Part shown: piece by piece, positions 19,210-27,758 of the stretch | Numbering within the stretch: the first letter of the stretch is position 1 | Layout: each line of letters begins with the position of its first letter | DNA from: Entrophospora sp. SA101 | Lineage: Eukaryota > Glomeromycota > Glomeromycetes > Entrophosporales > Entrophosporaceae | Assembly (NCBI GenBank): GCA_958430865.1 | Contig: CAUDNR010004325.1 | Location: 7,427-35,184, forward strand | Direction of reading: 5' to 3' | DNA length: 27,758 nucleotides | Made by a program: the position numbers and the translations under genes | The notes under the pieces: generated by a model | Databases searched by the model: none | Told to the model about the DNA's origin: nothing | What the model saw: only the letters and a program-made list of their open reading frames with translations

Positions 19210-19437
19210 AATTTTAATTTTTTCTACCAACTACATATTTATAAATTCATCGAGTTAGCACGGGGAGATTTTCTAAATCCAAATTTTTTAGCAAAACGTG
19301 TGGGACTATCTATAGGATACACATTGATTGATATTGTACATGGTATTCAGGGCCTGGAATTATTTAACATGGTGGAACCATATGTTTTTAGAGAATTAAA
19401 AATCAATCGTCACGATTGCTTTCCAATTTTATGCTGA
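19210..19437 (+). CDS. Possible terminal exon of an unidentified protein
   Basis: Following ATATTTTTTAG, a plus-strand frame runs 75 codons to TGA: NFNFFYQLHIYKFIELARGD, FLNPNFLAKRVGLSIGYTLI, DIVHGIQGLELFNMVEPYVF and RELKINRHDCFPILC. This is longer than expected by chance in such AT-rich DNA and has a balanced residue composition. It has no early Met. A short open piece ending QFQQLM before a GTAAGA donor (about 19051) could be an upstream exon. No domain is recognised; it may be the 3' remnant of a lost gene. Confidence 0.4.
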   Translation, partial: NFNFFYQLHIYKFIELARGDFLNPNFLAKRVGLSIGYTLIDIVHGIQGLELFNMVEPYVFRELKINRHDCFPILC

Positions 19438-19521
19438 ATACTTTTGTCATAATAAATTAATTGTATACAAATTGACTTGATGTAAATAAATTAAAACGAA
19501 TTAATTCAATAGTTATTTACA

Positions 19522-19522
<1 letters not shown>

Positions 19523-19550
<28 letters not shown>
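19523..19550. repeat. (TG)14 microsatellite
   Basis: Perfect TG dinucleotide run followed by TATATA, about 40 bp beyond the end of the TRS65 coding sequence, on the 3' side of that minus-strand gene. Confidence 0.95.
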
Positions 19551-19556
<6 letters not shown>

Positions 19557-19591
19557 CTATTAATTAAAATTACTAGATAAAAAAAAGGTTG

Positions 19592-19982
19592 TTATTCTTT
19601 AGCTGGTAATTCTGTATTGGTAACTATGCCACTATCTCGTTTTTCTCTTTTTGCGATATTTGTAGGCTTTGCTACATAAACTTCCAACACATTACGAAGA
19701 TTTTTTATAAATCCTGTGTCAATGTCTACAAGCTGTACAAGTTCGACAGTGTGTAATTTCTCTTTAATTGCAATAAAATGTAATGTAACAGATTCACACG
19801 TTGAAGGATTAAGTGGTCTAAAAAAAAAACACCCATTAAAATGAAATAATTAAAAAAAGCTTTTTTTTACAATATTTTATAATGAAAAAAAATATATATA
19901 TACCCAATTTTAACATTATTTTCTAAACAAACAATATCAGCATCAGGTGTTTCTGACTGTAAATATCTTTTTATAAATTCTA

Positions 19983-20015
<33 letters not shown>

Positions 20016-22566
20016 CATTAAAATAAATTTTGGTTCGAAATTAAATTAAAGTTTTTAATTCTAACCTGATTCTTCCATGTATGCTTCAATTTGACCATTT
20101 ACATTATCGCCATTCACATTATTACCATTCATTAAAGTTTCAGATGAATTTGCAATTTTGGCTATTTTTGGAGAAAATGATCTTGTCACGCTATTATAAT
20201 TAATATATATTTATGGAATATAAATAAAATCTTTAAATAATCTCAAAGCTTTCAAAATAATTATTAATTTAAATATCTTACACTTCGTTAGATCTTTTTT
20301 TGTTTGGAATCATAATATTAAATCTTCTAACATGATTTGACCTGTTAACTATAAATACGTGTATTGTGAATGTCTTTCCTACAACAGCTTTAGAGGTCAC
20401 TGTAGGAAGGGAAAAAAATAATAATATAAACAAAAATTAAAAATTAAAATATAAACAATATATTAATAGCATATATATATATGTAAAAAATAAAATACAA
20501 ATACCCAAAAATGAAACTATTACACCATTTCCTACATCCATTTCCATTGATTTTGCTATTGAGGAGGTTCTTGCACCATAATTAATATTCATTGAATCCG
20601 TGTCTGAAGTACTCTTATTATTTTTATTATGAGCATTTGTAGGTTCCATTCCCGAATAAAATGTTTTTAGAGTTGTTGGTGTCACTGATCCAGGCGGTGA
20701 AAATATTGTTGCACTTTTTGTTGAATTTGGAGACATTATTTGTCCAACTTTTGAATTCATTGACATCTTTCTTTGGTACTGATAATTTGGCGTTTGAGTT
20801 GGTGGTACAGAGTTATGATCCTGTCTTTTCATATTTGATAAATCTAATGTACAATTCCATCTAGACTCTATACTTTTACTTTTTACACTATCAATAATCG
20901 GCGACCCTTTAACAAAAATTGAGACATGACACGGTTGTGGTTCTTCAACAGGTTGATAATTGGAAGATGAATTCGAATAAACAGAAGCTACCGAATTATT
21001 TCGAGAATGCGAAGAAGTTCGAGGATTAGGTGCAGGGCAATATTGTGGCGAAAACTTTGGAAAACTTTGATCATCAAGAATCGTGATGCTGTAGAGAAAT
21101 GTCAGTTGGTCGACAGGATGTAATAAAAATGGGAAATCATTCTATATACATACATACATAAATACATAAATTTTTTTCAATTAAGTATTAATTAAAAAAA
21201 AAAAATATAAATTAAAAAAATTGATATAAAATATGAAATAAATAAGTAAATAATCACTTTATCATCATTCAATCCTGTTTTAAATCTGCTAACATATCCT
21301 TGGGTAATGTTTACTTGGACACTTTCAACCAAGAATCCACTTCTTGCATCAGTATTATTATCTAGCTCAACAGACATCATTAATGTGTTATCTAACGGTG
21401 AAACGCTTGTAGTTCTCATTCGTACATTTAATGCAGATTTAACAGCCAAAACCTTTCTTATATTACGCCTCGAGTGTTGAGATGCTGAAGATGATTGATT
21501 TGTACCGTTTAATTTTGGTTCATTATAATATAGTTTAGAAATAGGAATCGATAAATCTTTATGTGAAGCTTCAAATGACGGGTCTTTGATTAGATAAATA
21601 AACAAATTTTTAATAAAAAAATAAATCAATTAAAAGAATTTTCGAATAACTCTTTTTTTTAATGATTTCTAACCATCTATTAAGCCCGAAAATAGATTAA
21701 TCATTTCAAAATTTTCTATAGGGCTTAAATTTCCATCTAAACCTTTTCCTGTTTCTTTTGTAAACGAATCCGGTTTTAGTATTAAAGCTAAATTAAGAGC
21801 TACTGCTGGTGATTGAGCCCGTGTCTTCACATAGGCTAAATTAAATTTGTTTCCAAAAAAAAAAATATAAAGATAATAAATTTCAAATTTCAAAATTACT
21901 ATTTACTATTATAAAAAAAATAAAGTCAAAATATCCCAGTTAATTCATCTTACCTACAGGAATCGTCAATGGTAAAATACAGGTCCAGCAATCATTTCTT
22001 TTAATTACCAAAAATTTATAATCCTTGGATTTTAAATTATATTGCCCAGAGTATATTATTGCGCCTTCATAAGGCTTATTAACTTTTTTGTCCATTGGTG
22101 GAGGTAAGGGAGTACCAGGAGTTGAGGGAGATGTTGCATTTGAATTAGTATTTGATTTGTTAGGCGGCAATCGATACACTGCTGGTGGATTTGGAATAGG
22201 AGCTGATAAAGTACTCGAGTCTATAATTGAAGCTTCAAGTAAAACGTCCATCTCTTGAAAATATTCTAATGCTTCTGATTTAGTTTTAAAACCAGCGTCA
22301 ATTGGCAAAGTTACTATTATTAGAAAATCTAATAATTCATCTAAAATAAAACAAATTTTTAAATTATAGTAATAATTATTAATTATTAATTATTTAGAAT
22401 TTTCTCATTAATTTTCTTTAAAACTACTCTTACCATAATATGTTTGAATTCTTGGTTTTGAATTGTAAATATTTTCAAACTTTTCCTCTAAGGATTCAAT
22501 AATAGCATTGGGAATAATCAATTCCAGATTAGCTTCCTTAAATAAAACATCTCTTGGTTTTGACAT
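19592..22566 (-). CDS. TRS65: TRAPPII complex subunit Trs65-like
   Basis: Nine exons: 22566..22434, 22340..21954, 21835..21674, 21583..21258, 21141..20505, 20399..20282, 20190..20066, 19979..19904 and 19817..19592; 729 residues, all phases consistent. The start MSKPRDVLFKEANLELIIPN is the first ATG. Segments typical of the Trs65 family are YYDELLDFLIIVTLPIDAGF near the N-terminus, FPFLLHPVDQLTFLYSITIL in the middle, GKTFTIHVFIVNRSNHVRRF, and the C-terminal DIVCLENNVKIGPLNPSTCE followed by ELVQLVDIDTGFIKNLRNVL and EVYVA. The C-terminal half should fold as the beta-sandwich module of this family. Trs65 helps TRAPPII dimerise and activate Ypt31/32 Rab GTPases at the late Golgi. Long Ser/Pro/Asn-rich low-complexity inserts (about residues 75-100, and much of the fifth exon) explain the size, larger than the roughly 560-residue yeast protein. 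Confidence 0.85.
19981..20013. repeat. TAA/AAT trinucleotide run in TRS65 intron 7
   Basis: A TAAATAATAATAAT... run immediately next to the splice acceptor of the eighth TRS65 exon (minus strand reads ATTATT...TTTAG), so it forms the pyrimidine-poor end of the intron. Confidence 0.8.
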
Positions 22567-22699
22567 AATGAACTTTTTTAAAAAGTATATCAAGGAAAAA
22601 AATTTTAAATTTTGAAACTGTAAGAGAACTCTTTTTTAATAAATGTGTGTATGTGTGTGTGACATGGGTAAACTTTATAAAACGATCTTCTTTTTGGAA

Positions 22700-22745
22700 A
22701 ACGCGTGTATCCACCCCACAATTTAAAATTTAATTTCATTGGTTA
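22700..22745 (-). promoter_or_regulatory. Candidate TRS65 promoter elements (ACGCGT, CCAAT)
   Basis: About 135-175 nt upstream of the TRS65 ATG, in the gap to the next gene, lie ACGCGT (22701-22706; the MluI cell-cycle box core known from yeasts) and ATTGG, which reads CCAAT on the coding strand (22738-22742). The assignment is by motif only. Confidence 0.25.
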
Positions 22746-22901
22746 TACGAAAAATTATGTGGATTTTTCATTTGCAAGCAGGATGATAAAAAATTACAAA
22801 ATATTGTAGTTCTAAAATAAATAAAAGAAAATTGTTGTTTTTTAATTATTAAAACTTGAAAAAGTTTCGCTGATTTTCAGATTTATTCAAGCAAAATACA
22901 T

Positions 22902-25445
22902 CTATCTCGGCTTATCTGATGCAAATCCTTCACCGTTTAAAAAGTCGAAAGGATCTGGATTTTCTTGCACAGCCTGATGAACATGATAAGGAACAATGAT
23001 CTTATTAACAAATTTAGAAATATTTATACTACTCAAGTCCAACGAAACATTATTTTCTATATAGTTTTGCAGTTCATCTTTCTTTTCCCTCATATAAATA
23101 TTTAGGGTTTTGTTAATTAAATCTTTTAAGAATACTTTTGTCAGCTATTAATTAATTGATTTAAATTGTAAGTATTGGTAAAAATGAGTGATTTTAAAAG
23201 TTAAGATTTTTTTCAAAAAAACTCCCTTAAAATTTTATTAATACCTGAAATATTAAATTGCCAGATTCCAATCTTTGAGTTATACCATCATGAATATCAT
23301 TACTCATAAATTCAATCTTACCATCCTGTGAATACAAAAATTTCGTTGCTAAAACACTATTCAATTTCAAATGATCAATAACTAACCATACCCAATCAAT
23401 CCCTTGAGGATCAAGTAAATTATCAAACATATACCAATCATGTAAGTCAACATCCTGATTATTAGTTTTGTTATTATCAATATCCATAATAGTAGCTTTA
23501 TGTATAAAATGGAATTTTTATTTTGATTATTCAAAAATATATAATGAGATTATTATTTTTTATTCTGAGAAAAGAACTTACTGTTATCGATTACAGCATC
23601 TAATTCATTTAAAATATCTTTTGCTGATGTTAAGCTACATAACTTTCTCTTTTTGGTTTTTAGAAAAGGCGGTCTTCGTCTACACTTGTATGTCGGTAAC
23701 GACATGGTTTCTAATTTAGCGTTTTGTACGGATTCATGCCAAGATTCTGGATTGCCACAACTATTACAATACTTAATTAGTCTAAATGATGTTTTTATTA
23801 CATTCAAATTTCTTTTATTTTCTTCTTTTGTTGGATTATGGTTTTCATTTAACATAGTGTAATTATTTGATGAGTTTAGTGCATCATAATATTGTTGTGA
23901 TGCGGTTGAAGTACAGATAGTCGAACCACTAAAATATATGTTATGTAACTCAGAATCATGATCCATTGTATTTGGAAGACTTGATGACGATGATTTAAGT
24001 AGATTCAAAAAGGCTTGATTATTGGAATAACTAATTATTTCATCATTATTGAAGTTTGGTGATTGTCCTGATCTGTCAAACGATTCATATGCCATTTTGT
24101 TTTGAGTAGAGCATCCTTGTTCAAATATGGAAACCTTATTCCCTTGAGATTTTATTTGACTGAATTTAGTAATCCCTTTAGAATAAAAGCCGTCATTTTG
24201 ATTTGATATCTCATCTAATCCAATATCTATTACTTTTTCAAACCTCTTAATAGTTTGCATTTAAAAATATTTTTTAAAGAATTTAATATGTTATTTTTAT
24301 ATATTATTTAAAACAAAGATAATTCTTATAATCTAAGCAGAGGCTATGAAAAATAAATTTAAATACCTTATTTTCACTAGACAATTTGTTAATGATTTTA
24401 ATTATAAATAATTATATTGTTAAAATAATTAAAATAATAATAAAATTTTTCCAATAAATAAAAACTCCCAAAATAAATACCTTTTCAAAGAATTCGATAA
24501 ATTTGCGTGTCTGTAGATTGTACGTAAGGACGATGGACTAGTGATAATTTTTGTTCTAGCAGGATGATCTAAAGGTATTATATCTTCATCCTATTAAAGA
24601 ACAAACCCATTTTTTTTCATTAAAACAAATATAACACAATTATTAATAGCTATAATCAATGAAATGAGTAACTAAATAACCAACTAATTGACAAGCAAAT
24701 AAGTTTTTTTAAGTTTGTAAAGATATATGTGTGCGAATGTGTATGTGTAAGATAAATACCACAGGAGTACCGCAGACTAAAAGTGCATCTTCATGACTCG
24801 CAAATTCTATTTGATGATAGCTGCGACAATGATTTAAAAATCCTTGTACGTTAATAAACTTGGAACGATTACATTTTGGACAAGATAATCTAAATATAAA
24901 TAAATAAACAGAATGATAAATAAATAATAATAATAGTAATAATAAATAATAGTAATAACAATAAACCTGCCTGACATAGATGCCATCATTTCTTCTTGAA
25001 TATAAATCACTAAATATATCATAATAATAATAATCGTTATCTCTTGTAGAATAAATTGTACGTTTGGATTGTCGGGTTGAAGGTGTAATTGATTTTGTTT
25101 CGATAGGAGTTGCCTTGTTTGAATTTGAAAAGTTTTCGTGATAATTAGGAGGTGCTTAATTGCAAATCGAATGATTAAAAAATAAATAAAATCAATGAAT
25201 AGTTCTTCTTTTTAAAGCAAATGACAGTTTTTAAATATTAAGCATACATTCTAAAATACAATATTTTAAAGTTGATAGAAAATGTTGCGCCTTTTTTAAT
25301 TCTGCTTCTATCTTTTGTTCCACTGCTTGTCTCCTTAAAATTTCAAGATCAAATTTTACATCAAGTTCTTTTAAAATTTTTTTATGAATTTCTTCAGCTA
25401 TAATAATAATTTAAAAACGTTAAAAAATTTTTTTTTGCTTGAAAC

Positions 25446-25484
<39 letters not shown>

Positions 25485-25693
25485 TTAACACCTTTTGAGT
25501 TGCAATTCCTTTGTTGAAAAACTGTATCATCAATAACGTCTGTGGTATTTATAGTATTCGCAATATTTGGAGAATTTGTATTAATCACTGTATCAAAAGC
25601 ATTCACTTTATTTGAGGCAAGTTCGTCTGAAGAATCCGTTGTAGTGTTACCAACACTAGTAATTTCTTTCACTAAATCTTCAATTTGATTCAT
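22902..25693 (-). CDS. Ahc1/YEATS2-like HAT-complex subunit with C2H2 finger and histone-fold-like end
   Basis: Eight exons: 25693..25492, 25397..25248, 25154..24971, 24889..24760, 24590..24481, 24243..23582, 23495..23245 and 23144..22902; 643 residues. An acidic N-terminus is followed by a helix FDLEILRRQAVEQKIEAELK, then a zinc finger CPKCNRSKFINVQGFLNHCR with YHQIEFASHEDALLVCGTPV, the Ahc1-type C2H2 pattern. A second Cys pair (IKYCNSCGNPESWH) lies in the long low-complexity middle. The C-terminal NLIFQLTKVFLKDLINKTLN plus NKIIVPYHVHQAVQENPDPF and DFLNGEGF fits the histone-fold-like end of YEATS2/Ahc1 relatives. These proteins are subunits of ADA/ATAC-type histone acetyltransferase complexes in the nucleus. 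I see no YEATS domain. The third intron must use a GC donor (AG|GCAGGT, 24971/24970) to keep the frame into the finger. The family call is by motif memory and is the least secure of the large genes. Confidence 0.6.
25449..25481. repeat. (AT)n microsatellite in the first intron of the Ahc1-like gene
   Basis: An uninterrupted AT dinucleotide run of about 32 nt directly downstream (minus strand) of the GTGTTA donor of exon 1. Confidence 0.95.
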
Positions 25694-25757
25694 TTTTTTT
25701 TGAAAATTTTTATTTTATATTTCAGATGTGATTTTATACTAGTTCTTCCAGATTTAA

Positions 25758-25763
25758 CACGTG
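25758..25763. promoter_or_regulatory. CACGTG E-box upstream of the Ahc1-like gene
   Basis: A palindromic bHLH-type core 65 nt upstream of the ATG at 25693. It is a motif match only, but its position fits a promoter element. Confidence 0.25.
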
Positions 25764-25769
25764 ACCTTG

Positions 25770-26843
25770 CTCTTATCACTATTTCATGTAATTGATCGAT
25801 TATTTTACGCGTTTCAAAATTAGTGTAGTACCTGATTTGGTTGCGAGGTGTATTAAGATAATTGCCTTGTTGATAGGAAATGCTTTAAACAGTTTACACT
25901 TATATGGGCATTGGAGGGTGTCATGCTGGGTAGATCAACAAATCTATGTAATGTCACATGGGACTGTCTCCAGCATAATGGACATTCGTTTATCGCATAG
26001 TGACAAAATTGAATGTATATCTTTTTCATGCTGTGCAACAGCGTATTTTCAATTGTTTTAAAATAGAAAAGGCTGGTTATAACACAAGTGATTAAAAACT
26101 ACTTGTAAAATGATGATGTTTTGCTTGAATATACTTTTCGTTAGTTAAAAGGCTTGGGCAGAAAAGATCAAGGGAGATCATTGATTTTGAAGGATTTCAA
26201 TATGTACCGATTTTTTTCAATTTTATAAACATAATTTTATACAAAAAATAAAAAAAATATTTATTAATCTTGAAAGGTAATCCTCAAAGAAAAACAAAAC
26301 TAGATTATAAACTAATATATAGACAGGTAAAGAAATAATATATATAACACACACACATATACACACACATATATAAACTATTATTAAAACAACTATTTTT
26401 TATTATTATTTCAAAGATGACAATTCTCAAAGAAAAACAAAACTGGATTATAAAATAAGGGAGTACCTAAATACAGAAGGGTACTTTTTTTGAGATATAC
26501 AGTACCTTCTAAATTAGTATAGTTGGCTTGGTCTAAAGACCTCCTAAATTTTAGGCAAATTTTAAAAGTATAGAAGTCACTTTCTGTCCTACCTTTTAAA
26601 AAAATAGCTCTATTAGTTGATAGAATATGTCTTTAGTTTTAATGTAATAGAGAGATTTTCTCAAAAAAATTATTTGTTGTAGAGTTCTATTCTTTTTTAA
26701 AACATGTACTTTACTATGATCATTTCTAAATTTAGGAAAAGTATTACCAAATTTAAACCAGATCTTGACTATCGTATCTAAATTTGGCAGTAAGAAAACC
26801 AAAATCACGTGAAGTCCTATTTTTGAAAAATCTTATTATATAG
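25770..26843. other. Intergenic stretch with ambiguous open frames and repeats
   Basis: About 25790-26060 is locally less AT-rich and open on both strands (plus: VVPDLVARCIKIIALLIGNA...; minus: CHYAINECPLCWRQSHVTLH...). Neither has a start context or recognised domain, so it is probably a repeat relic. From 26060 to 26840 no sustained frame is convincing. The part at 26340-26370 is CA/TA microsatellite-like, and near 26455-26520 GGTAC motifs recur (GGGAGTACC, GGGTACTTT, CAGTACC). Confidence 0.35.
26283..26454. repeat. 29-bp direct repeat, 143 bp apart
   Basis: CTCAAAGAAAAACAAAACT-R-GATTATAAA occurs at 26283-26311 and 26426-26454 with one A/G difference. The interval contains CA/TA microsatellite sequence. 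This could be a long target-site-like or recombination-generated duplication, or a repeated end of a decayed element. Confidence 0.7.
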
Positions 26844-27258
26844 AACAATCAAAATTAAACAAAGAAAATAACAATGAACACAACGAATCATTACTTAACA
26901 AATCTTCTTTTTCTTCTTCCGCACCATCCATTAATGAAAATTTGTTATTAGTAGATCATGATCCAGATTCTGGCGATAACAATAATACAGATGATGAAAA
27001 TCCAAATAGCATGGATATAGATAGTGATGCTGAAGAAACTCTGCTCTTTGAATCGAATGAAAACAATGACTATAGCTCAGCGATCAAAAAAAGAGCAAAA
27101 GAATTTATGAAACTTTACAGTCAATGTAATATCAATATATTAAATAAAAACAAAAAATGTTTTTTGATCTTTTATATTAATTTGTTTGTTATTTTTATTT
27201 AATTTAATATAGGGTACGGGGAAGCAGAAAAAATCGCCCAAAAGCGCTTTACAATTTA
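26844..27258 (+). CDS. Acidic Asn/Asp-rich coding fragment, unidentified
   Basis: Exons 26844..27125 and 27213..27258 join in phase. The first opens after TTATATAG and reads QSKLNKENNNEHNESLLNKS, a Ser-rich stretch, the acidic LVDHDPDSGDNNNTDDENPN and SMDIDSDAEETLLFES, then SSAIKKRAKEFMKLYSQ. The second adds WYGEAEKIAQKRFTI before a TAA. The balanced helical end (KKRAKEFMKLYSQWYGEAEK) suggests genuine coding. No start ATG is seen upstream and the end looks premature, so it may be the remnant of a longer gene. Confidence 0.4.
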
Positions 27259-27346
27259 ACAATGTATTACCATAATCACCTTGTCGTACCATTAAAATCT
27301 ATCAAAAATTCGGAAGTGTCAATAAAATACAAAAACAAAATGGTAA

Positions 27347-27621
27347 AGTCAAAAATTCAAAATTGAAAATTTTTCGAGTGTCATAAAAGAATTTGGATAC
27401 CACCAAATATTCAAGGGCCCAACAATAGAAGTCAAACAAATTCGTAAAGTCATTAATGTTTTAATAAGATCGAAAACAATCATTGAAAAAATTGGTAAAG
27501 AAAATATATTCTAGCAGGAACGTCATCATCAGCCTTAATGACTATGAATAAGGAACATTGGTCAAGATTCTTAAGCAAACTTGAGGAAACAATCGAAACA
27601 ACTAATCACATGGACGTTTAA
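27347..27621 (+). pseudogene. Decayed coding fragment, unidentified
   Basis: One frame reads SQKFKIENFSSVIKEFGYHQ, IFKGPTIEVKQIRKVINVLI and RSKTIIEKIGKENIF up to TAG at 27512. Immediately after it, in another frame, the reading continues AGTSSSALMTMNKEHWSRFL and SKLEETIETTNHMDV to TAA at 27621. The smooth handover at KENI/AGTSS suggests a two-base insertion (or one-base deletion) in a formerly continuous exon. No domain is recognised. It may belong with the fragment just upstream. Confidence 0.4.
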
Positions 27622-27664
27622 TAATAATATGGTATAAAGTACTCAAAATTTTTGATTAAAAGAC

Positions 27665-27690
27665 CACCATTAATCAAATTGATTATGGTG
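27665..27690. repeat. 12-bp inverted repeat near the window end
   Basis: CACCATTAATCAA and TTGATTATGGTG are reverse complements apart from one bulged T, separated by one base. The downstream sequence (ACCACCATTTACTGTGCCAC, then ACTGCCAAATTTCACC) is GC-richer than its surroundings; this may be the end of a DNA element that continues beyond the window. Confidence 0.5.
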
Positions 27691-27758
27691 CGCGAAGTCT
27701 ATAACCACCATTTACTGTGCCACACTGCCAAATTTCACCAAAAACTCAAAAACCAAAA

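Noticed and set aside
20661..20864. Plus-strand frame opposite TRS65 exon 5
   Set aside because: Antisense of a low-complexity coding exon.
23468..23862. Two overlapping plus-strand frames within the Ahc1-like gene
   Set aside because: Shadows of minus-strand coding exons with conserved Cys pairs; no independent support.
24834..25022. 62-residue minus-strand frame with a Tyr run
   Set aside because: Out of frame with the zinc-finger exon and reads through the intron and its TA-rich repeat.
25792..26061. Open frames on both strands (89 and 61 residues)
   Set aside because: Neither has recognisable motifs, ATG context or flanking exons, and opposite-strand openness reflects a less AT-rich patch; not called as a gene.

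Overview
The window looks like nuclear DNA of a fungus: very AT-rich, with genes broken into many small exons by short introns of about 60-160 nt (mostly GTAAGT/GTATNT donors and short pyrimidine-poor acceptors), and wide intergenic stretches holding decayed repeats. The gene set is fungal: Sfr1/Mei5, a Trs65-type TRAPPII subunit, an Ahc1/YEATS2-like HAT-complex subunit, type-II NADH dehydrogenase and Trm732. Extreme AT content, a decaying multi-exon family I cannot match, and small inverted-repeat elements suggest an arbuscular-mycorrhizal (Glomeromycotina, Rhizophagus-like) genome; that assignment is inference.

Layout. 1-2.2 kb (+): central part of a Trm732/THADA-like tRNA-methylation cofactor, cut by the window edge at its 5' side and apparently truncated at its 3' side. 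2.85-4.13 kb (-): Sfr1/Mei5 recombination mediator, overlapping by 4 nt a small mitochondrial membrane protein whose first ATG lies inside the terminal inverted repeat of a 705-bp element; a 119-bp hAT-type MITE with a perfect 8-bp target duplication is nested in that element. 4.9-7.25 kb (+): secreted or membrane-anchored FAD-linked oxidase (berberine-bridge-enzyme type). 7.3-12.3 kb: accessory region with coding relics, a 178-bp near-palindrome, an array of short hairpins that share a 15-nt loop on different stems, a decayed multi-exon gene (9.0-11.4 kb) and two more hairpin elements. 12.3-25.7 kb: a run of housekeeping genes all on the minus strand: ribosomal protein uS15 (RPS13), a small proline-rich tail-anchored protein, type-II NADH dehydrogenase (14 exons, several of 12-18 nt), beta-carbonic anhydrase, TRAPPII subunit Trs65 and the Ahc1/YEATS2-like protein. 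Two unassigned coding exons lie between the carbonic anhydrase and Trs65. 25.7-27.8 kb: mostly noncoding or decayed, with two coding fragments on the plus strand.

The genes do not form a pathway. Exon joins were derived by hand from reading frame, splice dinucleotides and conserved motifs, and every join given for an intact gene keeps the frame. The observations most worth following up are the micro-exon cluster that splits the FAD-binding motif of the NADH dehydrogenase, the hairpin array with constant loops and compensating stems, the ATGA overlap of two unrelated proteins, and the frame-preserving optional last intron of the FAD oxidase.
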